64,000 bases of DNA from Salipaludibacillus daqingensis (GTDB taxonomy: Bacteria > Bacillota > Bacilli > Bacillales > Salisediminibacteriaceae). The position numbers and the translations under genes were made by a program. Location of the stretch: the NCBI RefSeq assembly GCF_029891575.1, contig NZ_JARZHF010000007.1:1-64000 (forward strand). Direction: 5' to 3'. Below the pieces are notes generated by a model. It was given only the letters and a program-made list of their open reading frames with translations, searched no databases and had not been told where the DNA came from. Positions 44,415 through 54,180 of the stretch are shown here, piece by piece. Positions within the stretch are counted from its first letter, which is position 1. The number at the start of each line of letters is the position of its first letter.

Positions 44415-44433
44415 AATAAAGGATAAGCTTGTG

Positions 44434-45810
44434 TTAGCTAGTCATGGTAGGGAGAGACAGTTTAAACGTCGTTCCATTTCCTTCGACACTTTCCACCGTG
44501 ATTTCTCCATCATGTGCTTCTAAGATTGATTTCACGATAGCTAATCCTAATCCAGTGCCACCAAGCTCTCTTGATCTGGACTTTTCGCCTCGATAAAAGT
44601 GATTGAAAATATGAGACAAATCTTCTTCGGGTATCCCTGGTCCATTATCAGAAATCACGATCACTAGTCTTTTTTCTTCAGTGCTTTCATACATACGAAT
44701 ACCAATTTCTGAAGCTCCGTATCTCACCGCATTATCCAATAGATTTGTAAAAACTTGTTCGATCCGCTTCTTATCAATATGAATAACGGAAGAGGGCACA
44801 GATTTTTTCACCAATAACTTTGTTTCTTTTTGATTAAGGTCTATTGCAAACTCTGTAAGAAGTTGATCAAAGTAATCCTTACTATTTACTAATACCTTTT
44901 CCATTGCTAGCTGATCTAAATCTATTTTTGAAAACTCAAAAAGATCTTCAATTAACCTGTTTAACTGTTCCGTTTTTGATAAGATCACTTGCAAATACCT
45001 TTTTTTCATTTCTTCGTTTTGAACAATGCCGTCATTGATTCCTTCTACATATCCTTTGATCGATTGGAGAGGGGTTCGTAAATCATGAGAAATAGTAGCA
45101 ATTAATTCTTTCCTATTTTTTTCATACTGTTGTTGCTTATGAAGAGATTGTTTCAAGTGATCGCGCATGATGTTAAATCCTTTAATAAAGCGACCAATTT
45201 CATCGTTTTTTGTATAGTTAATCTCATAATTTAAATTGCCTTCGGTCATTTCTTCCGTCGCTGTGTAAATTTGTTTTAGCGGATTTAAAATAGTTCTTGA
45301 AATATATAGTGTCCAACCAATCATTAACGCTATTAAAACAAGCAAACCACTGCCAATACTAACAATAATGGTTGTAATAATTTTGTTGTACGATTGATTG
45401 GAGGTTAGGTCTAACGAATTTGATTTTATCTCAATATTGATGATGTCTCCATCTAATGTTTGAACTTGTGATTGTCGCATCGTGAACATAAAGTCTTCCT
45501 CATTACTTTCTTCTATCTCACTTGAATCAATCAATACATCATTATCTTGAGCGGTAATGATGATTTCGACATTATATGGCTCAATAATAGAGCCAATTTG
45601 ATGGAAAAAAAGTTCCGGGTCATCCAGGTGTTGATAATTATCAATAATGACGTCATTGATATCAGATAAAACGTCGTCAATTTCTTCATTTTGCTCTTCA
45701 TTTAGTTGATCAAGCTGATAAGAAAAAAAGGAGATAACTCCAAATGCTGTAATAATAGGTAAAATGACGATACTAAGAAATGCGATGATTAACCTTGTTT
45801 TTAACCCCAT
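44434..45810 (-). CDS. HAMP-domain sensor histidine kinase
   Basis: A 458-aa membrane sensor kinase. Two membrane helices (about residues 7-28 and 148-170) flank an acidic extracellular domain of about 120 residues. A HAMP domain, then the phospho-acceptor in SHDLRTPLQSIKGYVEG near residue 245, and an HATPase with LLDNAVRYGAS, ISDNGPGIPEED and GGTGLGLAIVKS follow. It shares one base with the upstream response regulator (stop/start overlap), so they are a pair. The signal is unknown; acidic sensors of this type often monitor the cell envelope. Confidence 0.92.
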   Translation of the reverse strand: MGLKTRLIIAFLSIVILPIITAFGVISFFSYQLDQLNEEQNEEIDDVLSDINDVIIDNYQHLDDPELFFHQIGSIIEPYNVEIIITAQDNDVLIDSSEIEESNEEDFMFTMRQSQVQTLDGDIINIEIKSNSLDLTSNQSYNKIITTIIVSIGSGLLVLIALMIGWTLYISRTILNPLKQIYTATEEMTEGNLNYEINYTKNDEIGRFIKGFNIMRDHLKQSLHKQQQYEKNRKELIATISHDLRTPLQSIKGYVEGINDGIVQNEEMKKRYLQVILSKTEQLNRLIEDLFEFSKIDLDQLAMEKVLVNSKDYFDQLLTEFAIDLNQKETKLLVKKSVPSSVIHIDKKRIEQVFTNLLDNAVRYGASEIGIRMYESTEEKRLVIVISDNGPGIPEEDLSHIFNHFYRGEKSRSRELGGTGLGLAIVKSILEAHDGEITVESVEGNGTTFKLSLPTMTS

Positions 45811-46517
45811 TACAAGGAACTCCCATCAAATTTATAACCGACACCCCATACGGTGACAATGTATTTTGGCTTGGAAGGATTTTCTTCAATTTTTTCTCTG
45901 ATCTTTCTGATGTAGACAGTCACAGCACTTGTATCACCATAACTATCAAAACCCCAAATTTTATCGAATAATTGTTCTTTCGAAAAAACTTGGCCCATAT
46001 TTTTAGCCATTAAGTGTAATAATTGAAATTCTTTTGCAGACAGATCAACTTTCTTTCCTGAAACAGTCACGATATATCCTTTTTCATCGATCATTAGTTT
46101 ATCGAATGTGATGGTACTCGATGTTTCAGGTTTATTCATTTGCGAAAAATCTTTGTATCTGCGAAGCTGTGCTTTAATTCTTGCTACGAGCTCGCCTGGA
46201 CTGAATGGTTTAGCAATGTAATCGTCAGCACCAATGCCAAGCCCTATTATTTTATCTGTTTCACTTTTTTTGGCACTCATCATAATGATTGGGACGTTGG
46301 AGGAAGTGCGAATCTCGCGACAAACGTCAATACCATTTAAGTGCGGTAGCATGACATCTAATACAACTAAAATAGGGTTCGCTTTATGAAATTGATCTAA
46401 TCCATCTTTTCCATCTAGAGAGAGAATAACGTTGTATCCACTAGCATTTAAATAGTCTCTAACAAGTTCCCCAATTTCTTTTTCATCTTCTACAATTAAA
46501 ATAGTATCTTCATTCAT
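45810..46517 (-). CDS. OmpR-family response regulator
   Basis: A 235-aa response regulator, first gene of the two-component unit. The receiver domain has EDEKEIG at the N-terminus, the phospho-acceptor Asp54 in VVLDVMLP, and KPFSPGELVARI near residue 105. The C-terminal winged helix has LSAKEFQLLHLMAKN, then YGDTSAVTVYIRKIREKIE and YIVTVWGVGYKF, the standard OmpR end. GAGAGGG precedes the ATG. It probably controls the ABC transporter genes that lie directly upstream on the same strand. Confidence 0.92.
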   Translation of the reverse strand: MNEDTILIVEDEKEIGELVRDYLNASGYNVILSLDGKDGLDQFHKANPILVVLDVMLPHLNGIDVCREIRTSSNVPIIMMSAKKSETDKIIGLGIGADDYIAKPFSPGELVARIKAQLRRYKDFSQMNKPETSSTITFDKLMIDEKGYIVTVSGKKVDLSAKEFQLLHLMAKNMGQVFSKEQLFDKIWGFDSYGDTSAVTVYIRKIREKIEENPSKPKYIVTVWGVGYKFDGSSL

Positions 46518-46610
46518 GCTAATCCCTCTCTTCGATCATTCGTAACTATCGTCAACAGGAAGCAATACTTCCCATCTGATTTATTTTTATTATACATCGC
46601 AACGAAAAAG

Positions 46611-46641
46611 AAAGGAAACCACCTAAAGCTGGTTTCCTTTT
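46611..46641. terminator. Terminator between the ABC genes and the two-component genes
   Basis: AAAGGAAACCA pairs with TGGTTTCCTTT around CCTAAAGC. It can stop the leftward ABC transcript before the response regulator gene, making two transcripts. Confidence 0.8.
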
Positions 46642-46655
46642 AAGTTTTTCTAAAT

Positions 46656-47618
46656 TTACGCCGCTACATCTCTTTTATTAAACGTGAACCAAGAGATAAG
46701 GATGAAGAGAAAAAAGTAAACACTGAGTATGATGATGGAGAAAGCAAGAGTCATTCCTTCAATGATAGGTGTTCCAGCAACATATTGATATAAATTTGTG
46801 TTAGCGAATAAAATATATTTAGCCCAGTTATAGTCACTTAATACCATGACAAGCTGTTGACCTGTAAACATGAGGAACAACGAAAGTCCGATTGCGAGTG
46901 AACTACTTCTGAACACACTTGAAATCATAAACGCAAAGGTAACCATCATGATCATATCAATGCTGTTCAAGCCATAGAATGTTATGATTTGGACAAGCAT
47001 GTTTCTTTCTATCACTTCACCACCTGAATAGACTAGATAAGGTAAGTTGATTCCATCAAATCCAAACAACATACTGCCAACTATGAGGGAAGAGACAAAG
47101 ATAGTTAATAACATGATGATAGCAAAAATCAGAGTGGCAATATATTTAGAAATAAGAATTTTTGAACGTTTAACTGGTCGAATTAATAATAGTTTAATCG
47201 TACCTGTGGAAAATTCGGTTGCAACAATTCCAGCACTAATAACGATGACAAAAACGGATGCTAAAGCAGTGAAATCAGGAGAAGATAACATAAACCCCCA
47301 TAATGTCTCATTTTCCACAGGTGGAATATCATTTTCAAGTCGATAATTATTGATCATGACATCTTCTTTTAATGGTTGAATGGCGCTACTTCCAACCATC
47401 GGCATGTTTTCATACTCTTCGATTTGTTCAAGTAGCTGCGCGTTTTCGATTTGTACTTGTTCTTCCCAATTAAGATTGACGTTTTCTGCTAATAAATACT
47501 TTGTTATTCCACCTGCGAAGATGACGATCATCAGAATTAATCCAATCATAATCCAAGTTCCTAATCGTTTGTATATTTTCATGTTTTCATTTTGGACTAA
47601 ACGAAACATATTAAACAT
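46656..47618 (-). CDS. ABC-2 type transporter permease
   Basis: A 320-aa permease with six or so membrane segments and a large loop between the first two, as in the ABC-2 (bacitracin/lantibiotic-type) exporter family. The segment VIVISAGIVATEFSTGTIKLLLIRPVKR near residues 125-150 is the coupling region typical of this family. It starts within the end of the ATPase gene (eight-base overlap) and forms a complex with that product. The cargo cannot be inferred, though linked sensor-kinase systems often handle antimicrobial peptides. Confidence 0.87.
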   Translation of the reverse strand: MFNMFRLVQNENMKIYKRLGTWIMIGLILMIVIFAGGITKYLLAENVNLNWEEQVQIENAQLLEQIEEYENMPMVGSSAIQPLKEDVMINNYRLENDIPPVENETLWGFMLSSPDFTALASVFVIVISAGIVATEFSTGTIKLLLIRPVKRSKILISKYIATLIFAIIMLLTIFVSSLIVGSMLFGFDGINLPYLVYSGGEVIERNMLVQIITFYGLNSIDMIMMVTFAFMISSVFRSSSLAIGLSLFLMFTGQQLVMVLSDYNWAKYILFANTNLYQYVAGTPIIEGMTLAFSIIILSVYFFLFILISWFTFNKRDVAA

Positions 47619-48537
47619 GTAGATCGCCCCCTGTTATTTGAATAAATTTTTCTTCTAACGATTTTTGTTCTCCGTGAATTCCAGTTAAGCTAAATCCATT
47701 ATTGACGAACAGTTTTGCAAATGTCGTTATTTGGTCTTCACTAGTGTAGATGATGAGACGATGATCGATGATTTCTGCTTTTATTTTTGGATTGGTTTTT
47801 TTCACATAGCTTAATGCTTCTTTTAACGGTGATACGGTGAAGTTTACAGAAAGGTGTTGATTATCTTCTAACATGTTTTTAACCGTTTCTACACTAATTA
47901 ACTTTCCATGATGGATGATACCAATGCGATCACACATTAACTGCATTTCTGATAGTAGGTGACTGGAAACAAAGACAGTGATGTTTTCTTCCACGGCTAA
48001 TTTTCTAATGTACGTGCGAATTTCTCTAATTCCTGCAGGGTCAAGCCCGTTTGTTGGTTCATCTAATATCAAAACGGAAGGGGAGTGAAGCAAAGCCTGA
48101 GCCAATCCTAAACGTTGTCGCATACCGAGAGAATACGTTTTGACCTTTTCATGTATCCGCTTTTCAAGACCGACTAATTTTACAATTTCTTCGATTCTTT
48201 CTATTTTAATTTTTGGGATCATTCTAGAATAATGGATTAAGTTGTCGTACCCTGTTAAATATTTATACATTTCTGGGTTTTCGATGATACCTCCAACGTA
48301 AGCAATCGCTTTTTCAAAGTTTTTTTCGACACTATAACCATTAATTAAAACTTCTCCTTCTGTGATATTCATTAAGCCGACCATCATCCGAATTGTTGTT
48401 GTTTTTCCTGCTCCATTAGGTCCCAAAAATCCAAATACCTCTCCAGGATATAGATCTAACGATATTCCGTGAATGATTGTTGTCTTGCCAATTTGCTTTT
48501 TGAGATTTTTAATTTGTATGATTGGTTGCTTTTGCAT
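47611..48537 (-). CDS. ABC transporter ATP-binding protein
   Basis: A 308-aa ATPase for the adjacent permease. The Walker A is GFLGPNGAGKTTTIRM near residue 36, the Q-loop precedes GIIENPEMYKYLTG, and the signature is YSLGMRQRLGLAQAL near residue 138. The Walker B is VLILDEPTNGLDPAG near residue 155. The 90-residue C-terminal part after SSHLLSEMQLM is typical of the drug and lantibiotic immunity group. GAGGAGG lies just before the ATG. It is the first gene of a leftward operon. Confidence 0.93.
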   Translation of the reverse strand: MQKQPIIQIKNLKKQIGKTTIIHGISLDLYPGEVFGFLGPNGAGKTTTIRMMVGLMNITEGEVLINGYSVEKNFEKAIAYVGGIIENPEMYKYLTGYDNLIHYSRMIPKIKIERIEEIVKLVGLEKRIHEKVKTYSLGMRQRLGLAQALLHSPSVLILDEPTNGLDPAGIREIRTYIRKLAVEENITVFVSSHLLSEMQLMCDRIGIIHHGKLISVETVKNMLEDNQHLSVNFTVSPLKEALSYVKKTNPKIKAEIIDHRLIIYTSEDQITTFAKLFVNNGFSLTGIHGEQKSLEEKFIQITGGDLHV

Positions 48538-48713
48538 TTTAATTCCTCCTCGTTACTTTCTATACTTGCATTATCACAAACAAAGCTTATTTTTCACTTA
48601 TAAAGTTCTTATAAAAGTATTAAAAATATGTAGATGTAGATGTTTTATGAATGGTCATTAGATAAGCTAACATTCAATGAAAATGATGCATTCAATAGGG
48701 TGTTAAATAGTTA

Positions 48714-48740
48714 TAGCCCCTAGGAATATCCTAAGGGCTA
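48714..48740. repeat. 27-bp near-perfect palindrome
   Basis: TAGCCCCTAGGAATATCC begins a palindrome ending TAAGGGCTA, with one internal mismatch pair. It lies between the ABC operon start and the secreted-protein gene end. It could be a terminator stem without a T-run or a dyad operator. The remaining 48538-48797 shows no gene. Confidence 0.45.
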
Positions 48741-48797
48741 ATGATAATTCTGTTTTTGTAATGATTTGATTTAATTTATGATCGAATATAAACAAAA

Positions 48798-48850
48798 ACT
48801 CGTCACTCCATTACCTAGCTTCAAAAAGCTGTGGTTAATGAGCAACGAGT
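48798..48850 (-). terminator. Large hairpin terminator of the secreted protein gene
   Basis: ACTCGT/ACGAGT and an inner CATTA/TAATG-AGCTT/AAGCT stem form a long branched hairpin with an AAAA loop. On the minus strand it ends with GAGTTTTTGTTT, eleven bases past the stop of the gene at 48861. Confidence 0.8.
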
Positions 48851-48860
48851 ATTGAGAAAA

Positions 48861-49340
48861 TTAATTGCAACCAGTGACTTTAGGATTGTACGGGGAAAAC
48901 ATGCCATTAGGATTTTGTTCCCAGACCCAAGCATGGAGAGCATAAGAACCAGGGAAAGGACCATCATCAAATTCTTGGCCAAATAAGGTTGGACGTTCGC
49001 CACCCGGTGCTAGGTATTCTGCAGCAACAAGTTTATATCCACCGTTTTTCTTTGGTTCATAAACAAGAACCTCAGGTTTAAGAGGGTCATGGAAGCCATT
49101 GAACAAAAGATCAGGATTTACTAGGTGGATGCCCATGTTAGGAACACAATGATAATCCGTTACATACCCATCATTAAACGCCACATCGATATTGTGGTAT
49201 TTTGCCGTTGCTTGCCGAACGTCGGCTAGCTGTTTCGAAACATCGGAACCAAGCGAGTGTGCCCCAACGACAGAAGTACCTAATAGACTCAACAAAAAGA
49301 TGATCAAAATGTTAAAAATAACAATTTTATTCTTGTTCAT
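48861..49340 (-). CDS. Secreted protein of unknown function
   Basis: A 159-aa protein with a signal peptide (MNKNKIVIFNILIIFLLSLL, cleaved after VVGA). The mature part reads DVRQATAKYHNIDVAF near residue 45, then YHCVPNMGIHLVNPDLL and KPEVLVYEPKKNGGYKLVA. I know this pattern from a family of uncharacterised extracellular proteins found in bacteria and fungi. Two cysteines, in HCVPN and at VTGC near the end, may form a disulfide. ATG 49340 follows GAGGAGG; a longer frame from 49364 is not supported. No function is assigned. Confidence 0.75.
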   Translation of the reverse strand: MNKNKIVIFNILIIFLLSLLGTSVVGAHSLGSDVSKQLADVRQATAKYHNIDVAFNDGYVTDYHCVPNMGIHLVNPDLLFNGFHDPLKPEVLVYEPKKNGGYKLVAAEYLAPGGERPTLFGQEFDDGPFPGSYALHAWVWEQNPNGMFSPYNPKVTGCN

Positions 49341-49696
49341 TTTAAGCCTCCTCATATTAATCATTGGATGTGTTATTTCATGTTCATGATTAAATCATTC
49401 TCATATAACTATTTAAGCAACACACACGTATAATTTTTGCTACCACTTCACCTCCAAGTTATTTATAATAGATACAACAAAACAATTGTTTATAAAACTT
49501 TGTGAACTTTTCCAATCAGTGTTTATAAAGCTCCCTATTATAGCTTCTTTTGTTGGCAGCCTCCTTTCCTTATCTTTTCAGTTTATTTTACATAAAATAG
49601 CGTTCCTACATCGTTCCTTCCATCTATTTGCGATTACATTCACCATTTTTTCTCATGCATACTGTTCTAATTAATTGAATAATGGAGGGCTGAAAA
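49341..49696. other. 355-bp intergenic region between divergent genes
   Basis: It must contain the promoters of both the secreted-protein gene and the large regulator. It is AT-rich and includes TATAAT-like words near 49460. I saw no clear inverted repeat, riboswitch or small gene. Confidence 0.4.
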
Positions 49697-52600
49697 GTGA
49701 AGGGGTATAAAATCCTAATGCTTGGGACATTTCAATGTTTTTATAAAAACGAGCCTTTTAATAAAGTTCCAACAGGTAAAGTTCAATTATTGTTGGCTTA
49801 TTTATTCCTTCATGCAGACTTACCATTAAACAGAAAACAACTGGCATTCAAATTCTGGCCAGATACAACAGAACAACAGGCATTAACAAATCTTCGTAAA
49901 TTAATTTTTCACATTAAAAAGATCGTTCCTCATGCAGACAATCATTTAGGTTTAAATAATGGATATATTATTTGGCATTCATTAAATCAATTAGACATAG
50001 ATGTGTTTCATTTTGAAAGTTTAACCTCTAGTCATCGTGTTACGGATTTGATACAGGCGGTTAACTATTACCATGGAGACTTCCTTCCGGGATTAGAAGA
50101 AGAATGGGTTGAAGAGAGACGTGACACGTTGAAATTACGTTATACAAATGCATTACAAAAACTTATGAACATTCATGAGATGAATAGAGATTTTGATCAA
50201 GCGCTCCTTTTCGCCTTTCGACTATTATATTTAGATACACTATCTGAGTCATTTCATTTAAATATCATCCGTCTCCATATATTAAAAGGTGATATAGAAA
50301 AGGCAAAAAAACAGTTTAATAACCTAAAAAAAGTATTACGAAGTGAACTTGATCTAGAGCCTTCTTCAGACACGATAACCATTTATGACCAACTTATTTC
50401 TCAACATTCTAATAGAGTTCCGTTTGATAAACAATATATTCCTATGATTGGGCGAAAAAAAGAATGGCAGTTTCTTATAGAAAGTTGGGAAAAGGCAAAA
50501 GAGAATAACAGTCTCCTAACGTTAGTTAAGGGAGAAGCGGGAATTGGAAAATCTCGACTATTGGAAGAGTTTTCTGTATGGGCTCTCAGTCAAGGGATCC
50601 CATTGATTTCTATTCAATGTTTTGCGATGGATGAGGGGGTTCCTTATGAACCTTTTATTTCTTATCTTGAGAAAGAAAACATGGACACTTTAGATCAAGA
50701 CCATTTAGTAGATCTATCTCGAATGATGCCAATAATTAAACAACGGTATCCAACTTTAAAGAAACCGACAGAACTACAAGAGAACTGGTCACTTCGTAGT
50801 TGGTATCATGCCGCAGATCATGCACTGTTTAAAGATAAATCAGCTATACTGATTTTAGATAATATCCAATGGATAGACAAAGAATCTTTAAATTTAATAG
50901 AAGCATTAATGTGTAAAAAACGACTTAATCCTTTATTGATAATAACGACTCTTCGATTAAATGAAAAGAAACATACAGATCTCGATCAAGTTATCGATAA
51001 GTTGAATATGAATCAAAAGGTACGTTCTATTCAGGTGGCTCCTTTCACTAAATCAGAAACGGAACGTTTAGTAAAAATATTTCATAAACAACCTAAAATT
51101 AGTACATCAAGGATTCATAAGTATAGTGACGGAAACCCATTATTCATTCAGGAAATTATTAAACATACTGATGAAGACGAATCGAGAAATGAACTGAATG
51201 CTACAATTCTTACGATGATGAGGCAAAGACTGGATAAACTACCTTTAGAGCAACTAGAACTTTGCAATTATTTATCTGTTATTGGAAAACCAATCTCGTT
51301 ATCTTTTCTCAGCAATCTAAATGATAACAAAGATAAAACACTTCATCTATTAATGGATTTATTGAAAAGACGTATCCTCAAAAAAAATAAAAATGATAGG
51401 ATCGATTTTTATCATGATCGAATGAGAGAGGCAGCAGACCTTAAAATTAGTGATTCAACTACGTTACTCATTCATGCAAAAGTTGCAAAAGTGATGGTCG
51501 AAAGTTCGAGTAATTCAATAGCATCTTCTGAAATAGCTTTCCATTTTGAAAAAGGTGGATATGAAAAAGAGGCTATTCCTTATTATATTCAAGCACTTAT
51601 GGAAGCAAAAGACATGTATGCGCATGATAAAGTCATCACCTATTGCCATAAGCTTTTACGTTTCATTCCTTTGGAGAAGCAAACAGATACCCTTTCTATG
51701 TTAGCCAATGCTTATCGAATGTCTGGTAAATGGAGAGAGGCTGAAAAAGCATACAGAAAATGGTTAGATCAATTTAGCTCTTTTGTTTCTTTGGAACAAA
51801 AGGGCAGACATGAAGTGCAATTAGCCGAGTGCTTGAGGCTTCAAGGGAAATATCAAGACACACTTGAATTATTACATCAATCCCTTTATATATTTGAAAC
51901 ATTAAGTGAAATGAGAGGGCTGGTTGAGGTTACAGGGAATTTAGGAATGGTCTATCAATACTTAGGCGATGACAATAAAGCGTTAGACTATTTGCAAAGA
52001 AGCATTAACTTGGCGAAAGGAACTGAACAAGAAGGGAAATATACTGGAATATTGGGAAATTTGTACTTTGAAAAGGGACAATATCCGGAAGCCATGGTCC
52101 TCTTTAACGAAACCATTCGTCTTGCTAATAAACATGATCATCGATCGTCTTTAGCTAAAGCATTTGCTGGAAAAGGACTTACTTATATTGAGATGGAAGA
52201 ACTTCATCTTGCCTTTCAATCGATAAATGAAAGAGTCCAAGTTAGCCGAGCCTTAAAAGAGCGAATGGGAATTGCAACTTCCCTAGGTCTCTTAGGGAAA
52301 GTGTACATGAAAGCAGGTTACCTTCAAGAGGCGAAGACATGTTTAACTCATAATCTGCAAGAAGCATTAATTATTGGAGATAAGCGAACAGTTGCTATTA
52401 CTCTAGGACTTCTAGGACATACAATAGGAAAACTTAAGGAAATGGATCTCGCCTTATGGATGTTAACTCATTCAATTAACATAGCAAAATCATTAAACAT
52501 CCCATTTTTTCTATGCGATAACTTATATTACTTGGGTTATTTATACGTGAAAAATACTGACAGGGGCAATGCTCACATGTATTTAAAACAATCATTAGAA

Positions 52601-53008
52601 TTAGCTGTAAAATACAAACGACATCAGCGAATATGTTCTATTCAAAGGCTTATGATTCAAATTGACTGGGAACATAAAAAGATTAACAGCTCTTTTGCAA
52701 TCTTACGTTTAAATGAATTATTTACAAACTCAATATCTTTAAGAGAACAAATATATATTCATTATCTTATTGTGAGAATAGGTGGTATAAATGAAAACAT
52801 ACGTGAAATAAATGAAAGCAGGGAGAAAGCACACTCGATTTTGAAAACGTTATTTCATCAATCGTCTTTTCCTTTTTATAAGCAGTGGGAGAGTAAATTT
52901 GGTTTTACATTAAAAGGAGAAGTAATAAAGGCACCGAAAATTCCTAAGGAAGGAAAAGTCCCTATTCTTCCAGTTAGTAAATTGAAAGAGTTGATTAAAC
53001 GTATATAA
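49697..53008 (+). CDS. BTAD/AAA/TPR transcriptional regulator, 1103 aa
   Basis: A large signal-responsive transcription factor. Residues 1-95 are a winged-helix DNA-binding domain of the SARP type (ILMLGTFQCFYKNEPFNKV; LNRKQLAFKFWPD). Residues 100-240 form the BTAD helices. The AAA/STAND ATPase follows, with Walker A VKGEAGIGKSRLLEEF near residue 278 and Walker B ILILDNIQWIDKE near residue 392. From about 560 to 1000 there are about ten TPR-like repeats (NLGMVYQYLGDDNKALDYLQ). There is no C-terminal LuxR domain. GTG 49697, preceded by GGAGGG, is the start. Its targets are unknown; the oxidoreductase at 53075 may be one. Confidence 0.88.
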   Translation: MKGYKILMLGTFQCFYKNEPFNKVPTGKVQLLLAYLFLHADLPLNRKQLAFKFWPDTTEQQALTNLRKLIFHIKKIVPHADNHLGLNNGYIIWHSLNQLDIDVFHFESLTSSHRVTDLIQAVNYYHGDFLPGLEEEWVEERRDTLKLRYTNALQKLMNIHEMNRDFDQALLFAFRLLYLDTLSESFHLNIIRLHILKGDIEKAKKQFNNLKKVLRSELDLEPSSDTITIYDQLISQHSNRVPFDKQYIPMIGRKKEWQFLIESWEKAKENNSLLTLVKGEAGIGKSRLLEEFSVWALSQGIPLISIQCFAMDEGVPYEPFISYLEKENMDTLDQDHLVDLSRMMPIIKQRYPTLKKPTELQENWSLRSWYHAADHALFKDKSAILILDNIQWIDKESLNLIEALMCKKRLNPLLIITTLRLNEKKHTDLDQVIDKLNMNQKVRSIQVAPFTKSETERLVKIFHKQPKISTSRIHKYSDGNPLFIQEIIKHTDEDESRNELNATILTMMRQRLDKLPLEQLELCNYLSVIGKPISLSFLSNLNDNKDKTLHLLMDLLKRRILKKNKNDRIDFYHDRMREAADLKISDSTTLLIHAKVAKVMVESSSNSIASSEIAFHFEKGGYEKEAIPYYIQALMEAKDMYAHDKVITYCHKLLRFIPLEKQTDTLSMLANAYRMSGKWREAEKAYRKWLDQFSSFVSLEQKGRHEVQLAECLRLQGKYQDTLELLHQSLYIFETLSEMRGLVEVTGNLGMVYQYLGDDNKALDYLQRSINLAKGTEQEGKYTGILGNLYFEKGQYPEAMVLFNETIRLANKHDHRSSLAKAFAGKGLTYIEMEELHLAFQSINERVQVSRALKERMGIATSLGLLGKVYMKAGYLQEAKTCLTHNLQEALIIGDKRTVAITLGLLGHTIGKLKEMDLALWMLTHSINIAKSLNIPFFLCDNLYYLGYLYVKNTDRGNAHMYLKQSLELAVKYKRHQRICSIQRLMIQIDWEHKKINSSFAILRLNELFTNSISLREQIYIHYLIVRIGGINENIREINESREKAHSILKTLFHQSSFPFYKQWESKFGFTLKGEVIKAPKIPKEGKVPILPVSKLKELIKRI

Positions 53009-53074
53009 TAAGACTATTAGCTATTTTTGTTAGATATTGTAGCGGATATACAGAATATATTTGGGAGGGGTATT

Positions 53075-54094
53075 ATGGTCAACCTTGCATTGATAGGAGC
53101 ATGGCACGTTCATACGGAAGGGTTTGTTGAGGATGCGTTGCTTACAGGGGTAGCGAAATTGAAAGTTGTTTGGGATGATGATGAAGCGAGAGGTAAAGCG
53201 TTTGCGAAACGTTTTGGCGTTCCTTTTGAAAAAGATTTAGACACCGTACTAAATGACAAAGAAGTAGATGCTGTTATCGTCGAATGTGCAACGACAACAC
53301 ATACAGATATAATCATCCAATGTGCGAATGCGAAGAAAGATATTTTTTCTGATAAAGCATTGGCTCTAACGGTGGAAGATTGTAAAAAGATCGAAGCTGC
53401 TGTCGACAAAAATCACGTGACTTTCGCCGTATCGCTTGAATCGAAAGTTATTGGAGCATATCGATATGCAAAACAACTTGTTGATGAGGGAACGATAGGG
53501 AAAATTTCTGCGATGTACTTTAGACGAGCTCATCAAGCAGCATTGAATAAAAATATGTTGCCTAGTTATTGGTTCGACGCTTCTCAAACAGGCGGAGGAG
53601 CTACGTTGGACTTGGGATGTCATGGACTATACCTTTTACCGTACTTTTGCGGGACCCCAAAGAAGGTAACTTGTTTAATGAATGAAATATATGGAACAGG
53701 AAGCGATGAAAATTCGACAACGGTCATTGAATTTGAGGATGGGGCAATAGGTACTGCGCACACATCTTTTGTAGCATCTCAATTAGGAAATGTATTTGAA
53801 ATTATTGGGACAGAGGGAACGATACTCATATTCGGTGAATCGGACGACAATTTCAAAGTGTGGTTACAATCAAAACAGCTACCAGGTCACGAGGAATTAA
53901 CCCTCATCCCTAGAGAGGACGTTCCAGATTCTGAGGCCATGCCAAGTGCTCAATTCGTTAGATTTATCTCTTCCAAAGAAGAAGGGGATTTAGCGGAATT
54001 TGATATGAATGCGGCAATTTCGTTAACTCGTTTGATCGAGTGTGCCTATGAATCATCAAGAGAAGGGAAAACAGTTCTTTATGGTACAATATGA
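53075..54094 (+). CDS. Gfo/Idh/MocA family oxidoreductase
   Basis: A 339-aa NAD(P)-dependent dehydrogenase of the glucose-fructose oxidoreductase/inositol dehydrogenase family. The N-terminal Rossmann fold begins LALIGAWHVHTEG, with histidines where GxGxxG is usual. The conserved lysine of the EKP motif is in FSDKALAL near residue 97. The catalytic-domain signature GGGATLDLGCHGLYLL lies near residue 170, with the essential His of this family. It probably oxidises a sugar or cyclitol. ATG 53075 follows GGGAGGGG; an upstream frame is not supported. It lies 66 bp after the BTAD regulator. Confidence 0.88.
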   Translation: MVNLALIGAWHVHTEGFVEDALLTGVAKLKVVWDDDEARGKAFAKRFGVPFEKDLDTVLNDKEVDAVIVECATTTHTDIIIQCANAKKDIFSDKALALTVEDCKKIEAAVDKNHVTFAVSLESKVIGAYRYAKQLVDEGTIGKISAMYFRRAHQAALNKNMLPSYWFDASQTGGGATLDLGCHGLYLLPYFCGTPKKVTCLMNEIYGTGSDENSTTVIEFEDGAIGTAHTSFVASQLGNVFEIIGTEGTILIFGESDDNFKVWLQSKQLPGHEELTLIPREDVPDSEAMPSAQFVRFISSKEEGDLAEFDMNAAISLTRLIECAYESSREGKTVLYGTI

Positions 54095-54123
54095 TATTAT
54101 CATATTTTCTCGTTTCTGATTGT

Positions 54124-54131
54124 GATATAAT
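54124..54131 (+). promoter_or_regulatory. Extended -10 promoter element of the que operon
   Basis: GATATAAT is TG-n-TATAAT type (TGATATAAT at 54123-54131), giving an extended -10 whose start site would fall about 45 bp before the preQ1 aptamer. The -35 region is AT-rich without a clear TTGACA. Confidence 0.55.
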
Positions 54132-54180
54132 GCTACGTATTCGTATTCGACAACTGCATCTAAATCCGAATAACTTTCGG

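Noticed and set aside
48861-49364. Longer N-terminus for the secreted protein
   Set aside because: The extra eight codons precede the ribosome site; the signal peptide begins at 49340.
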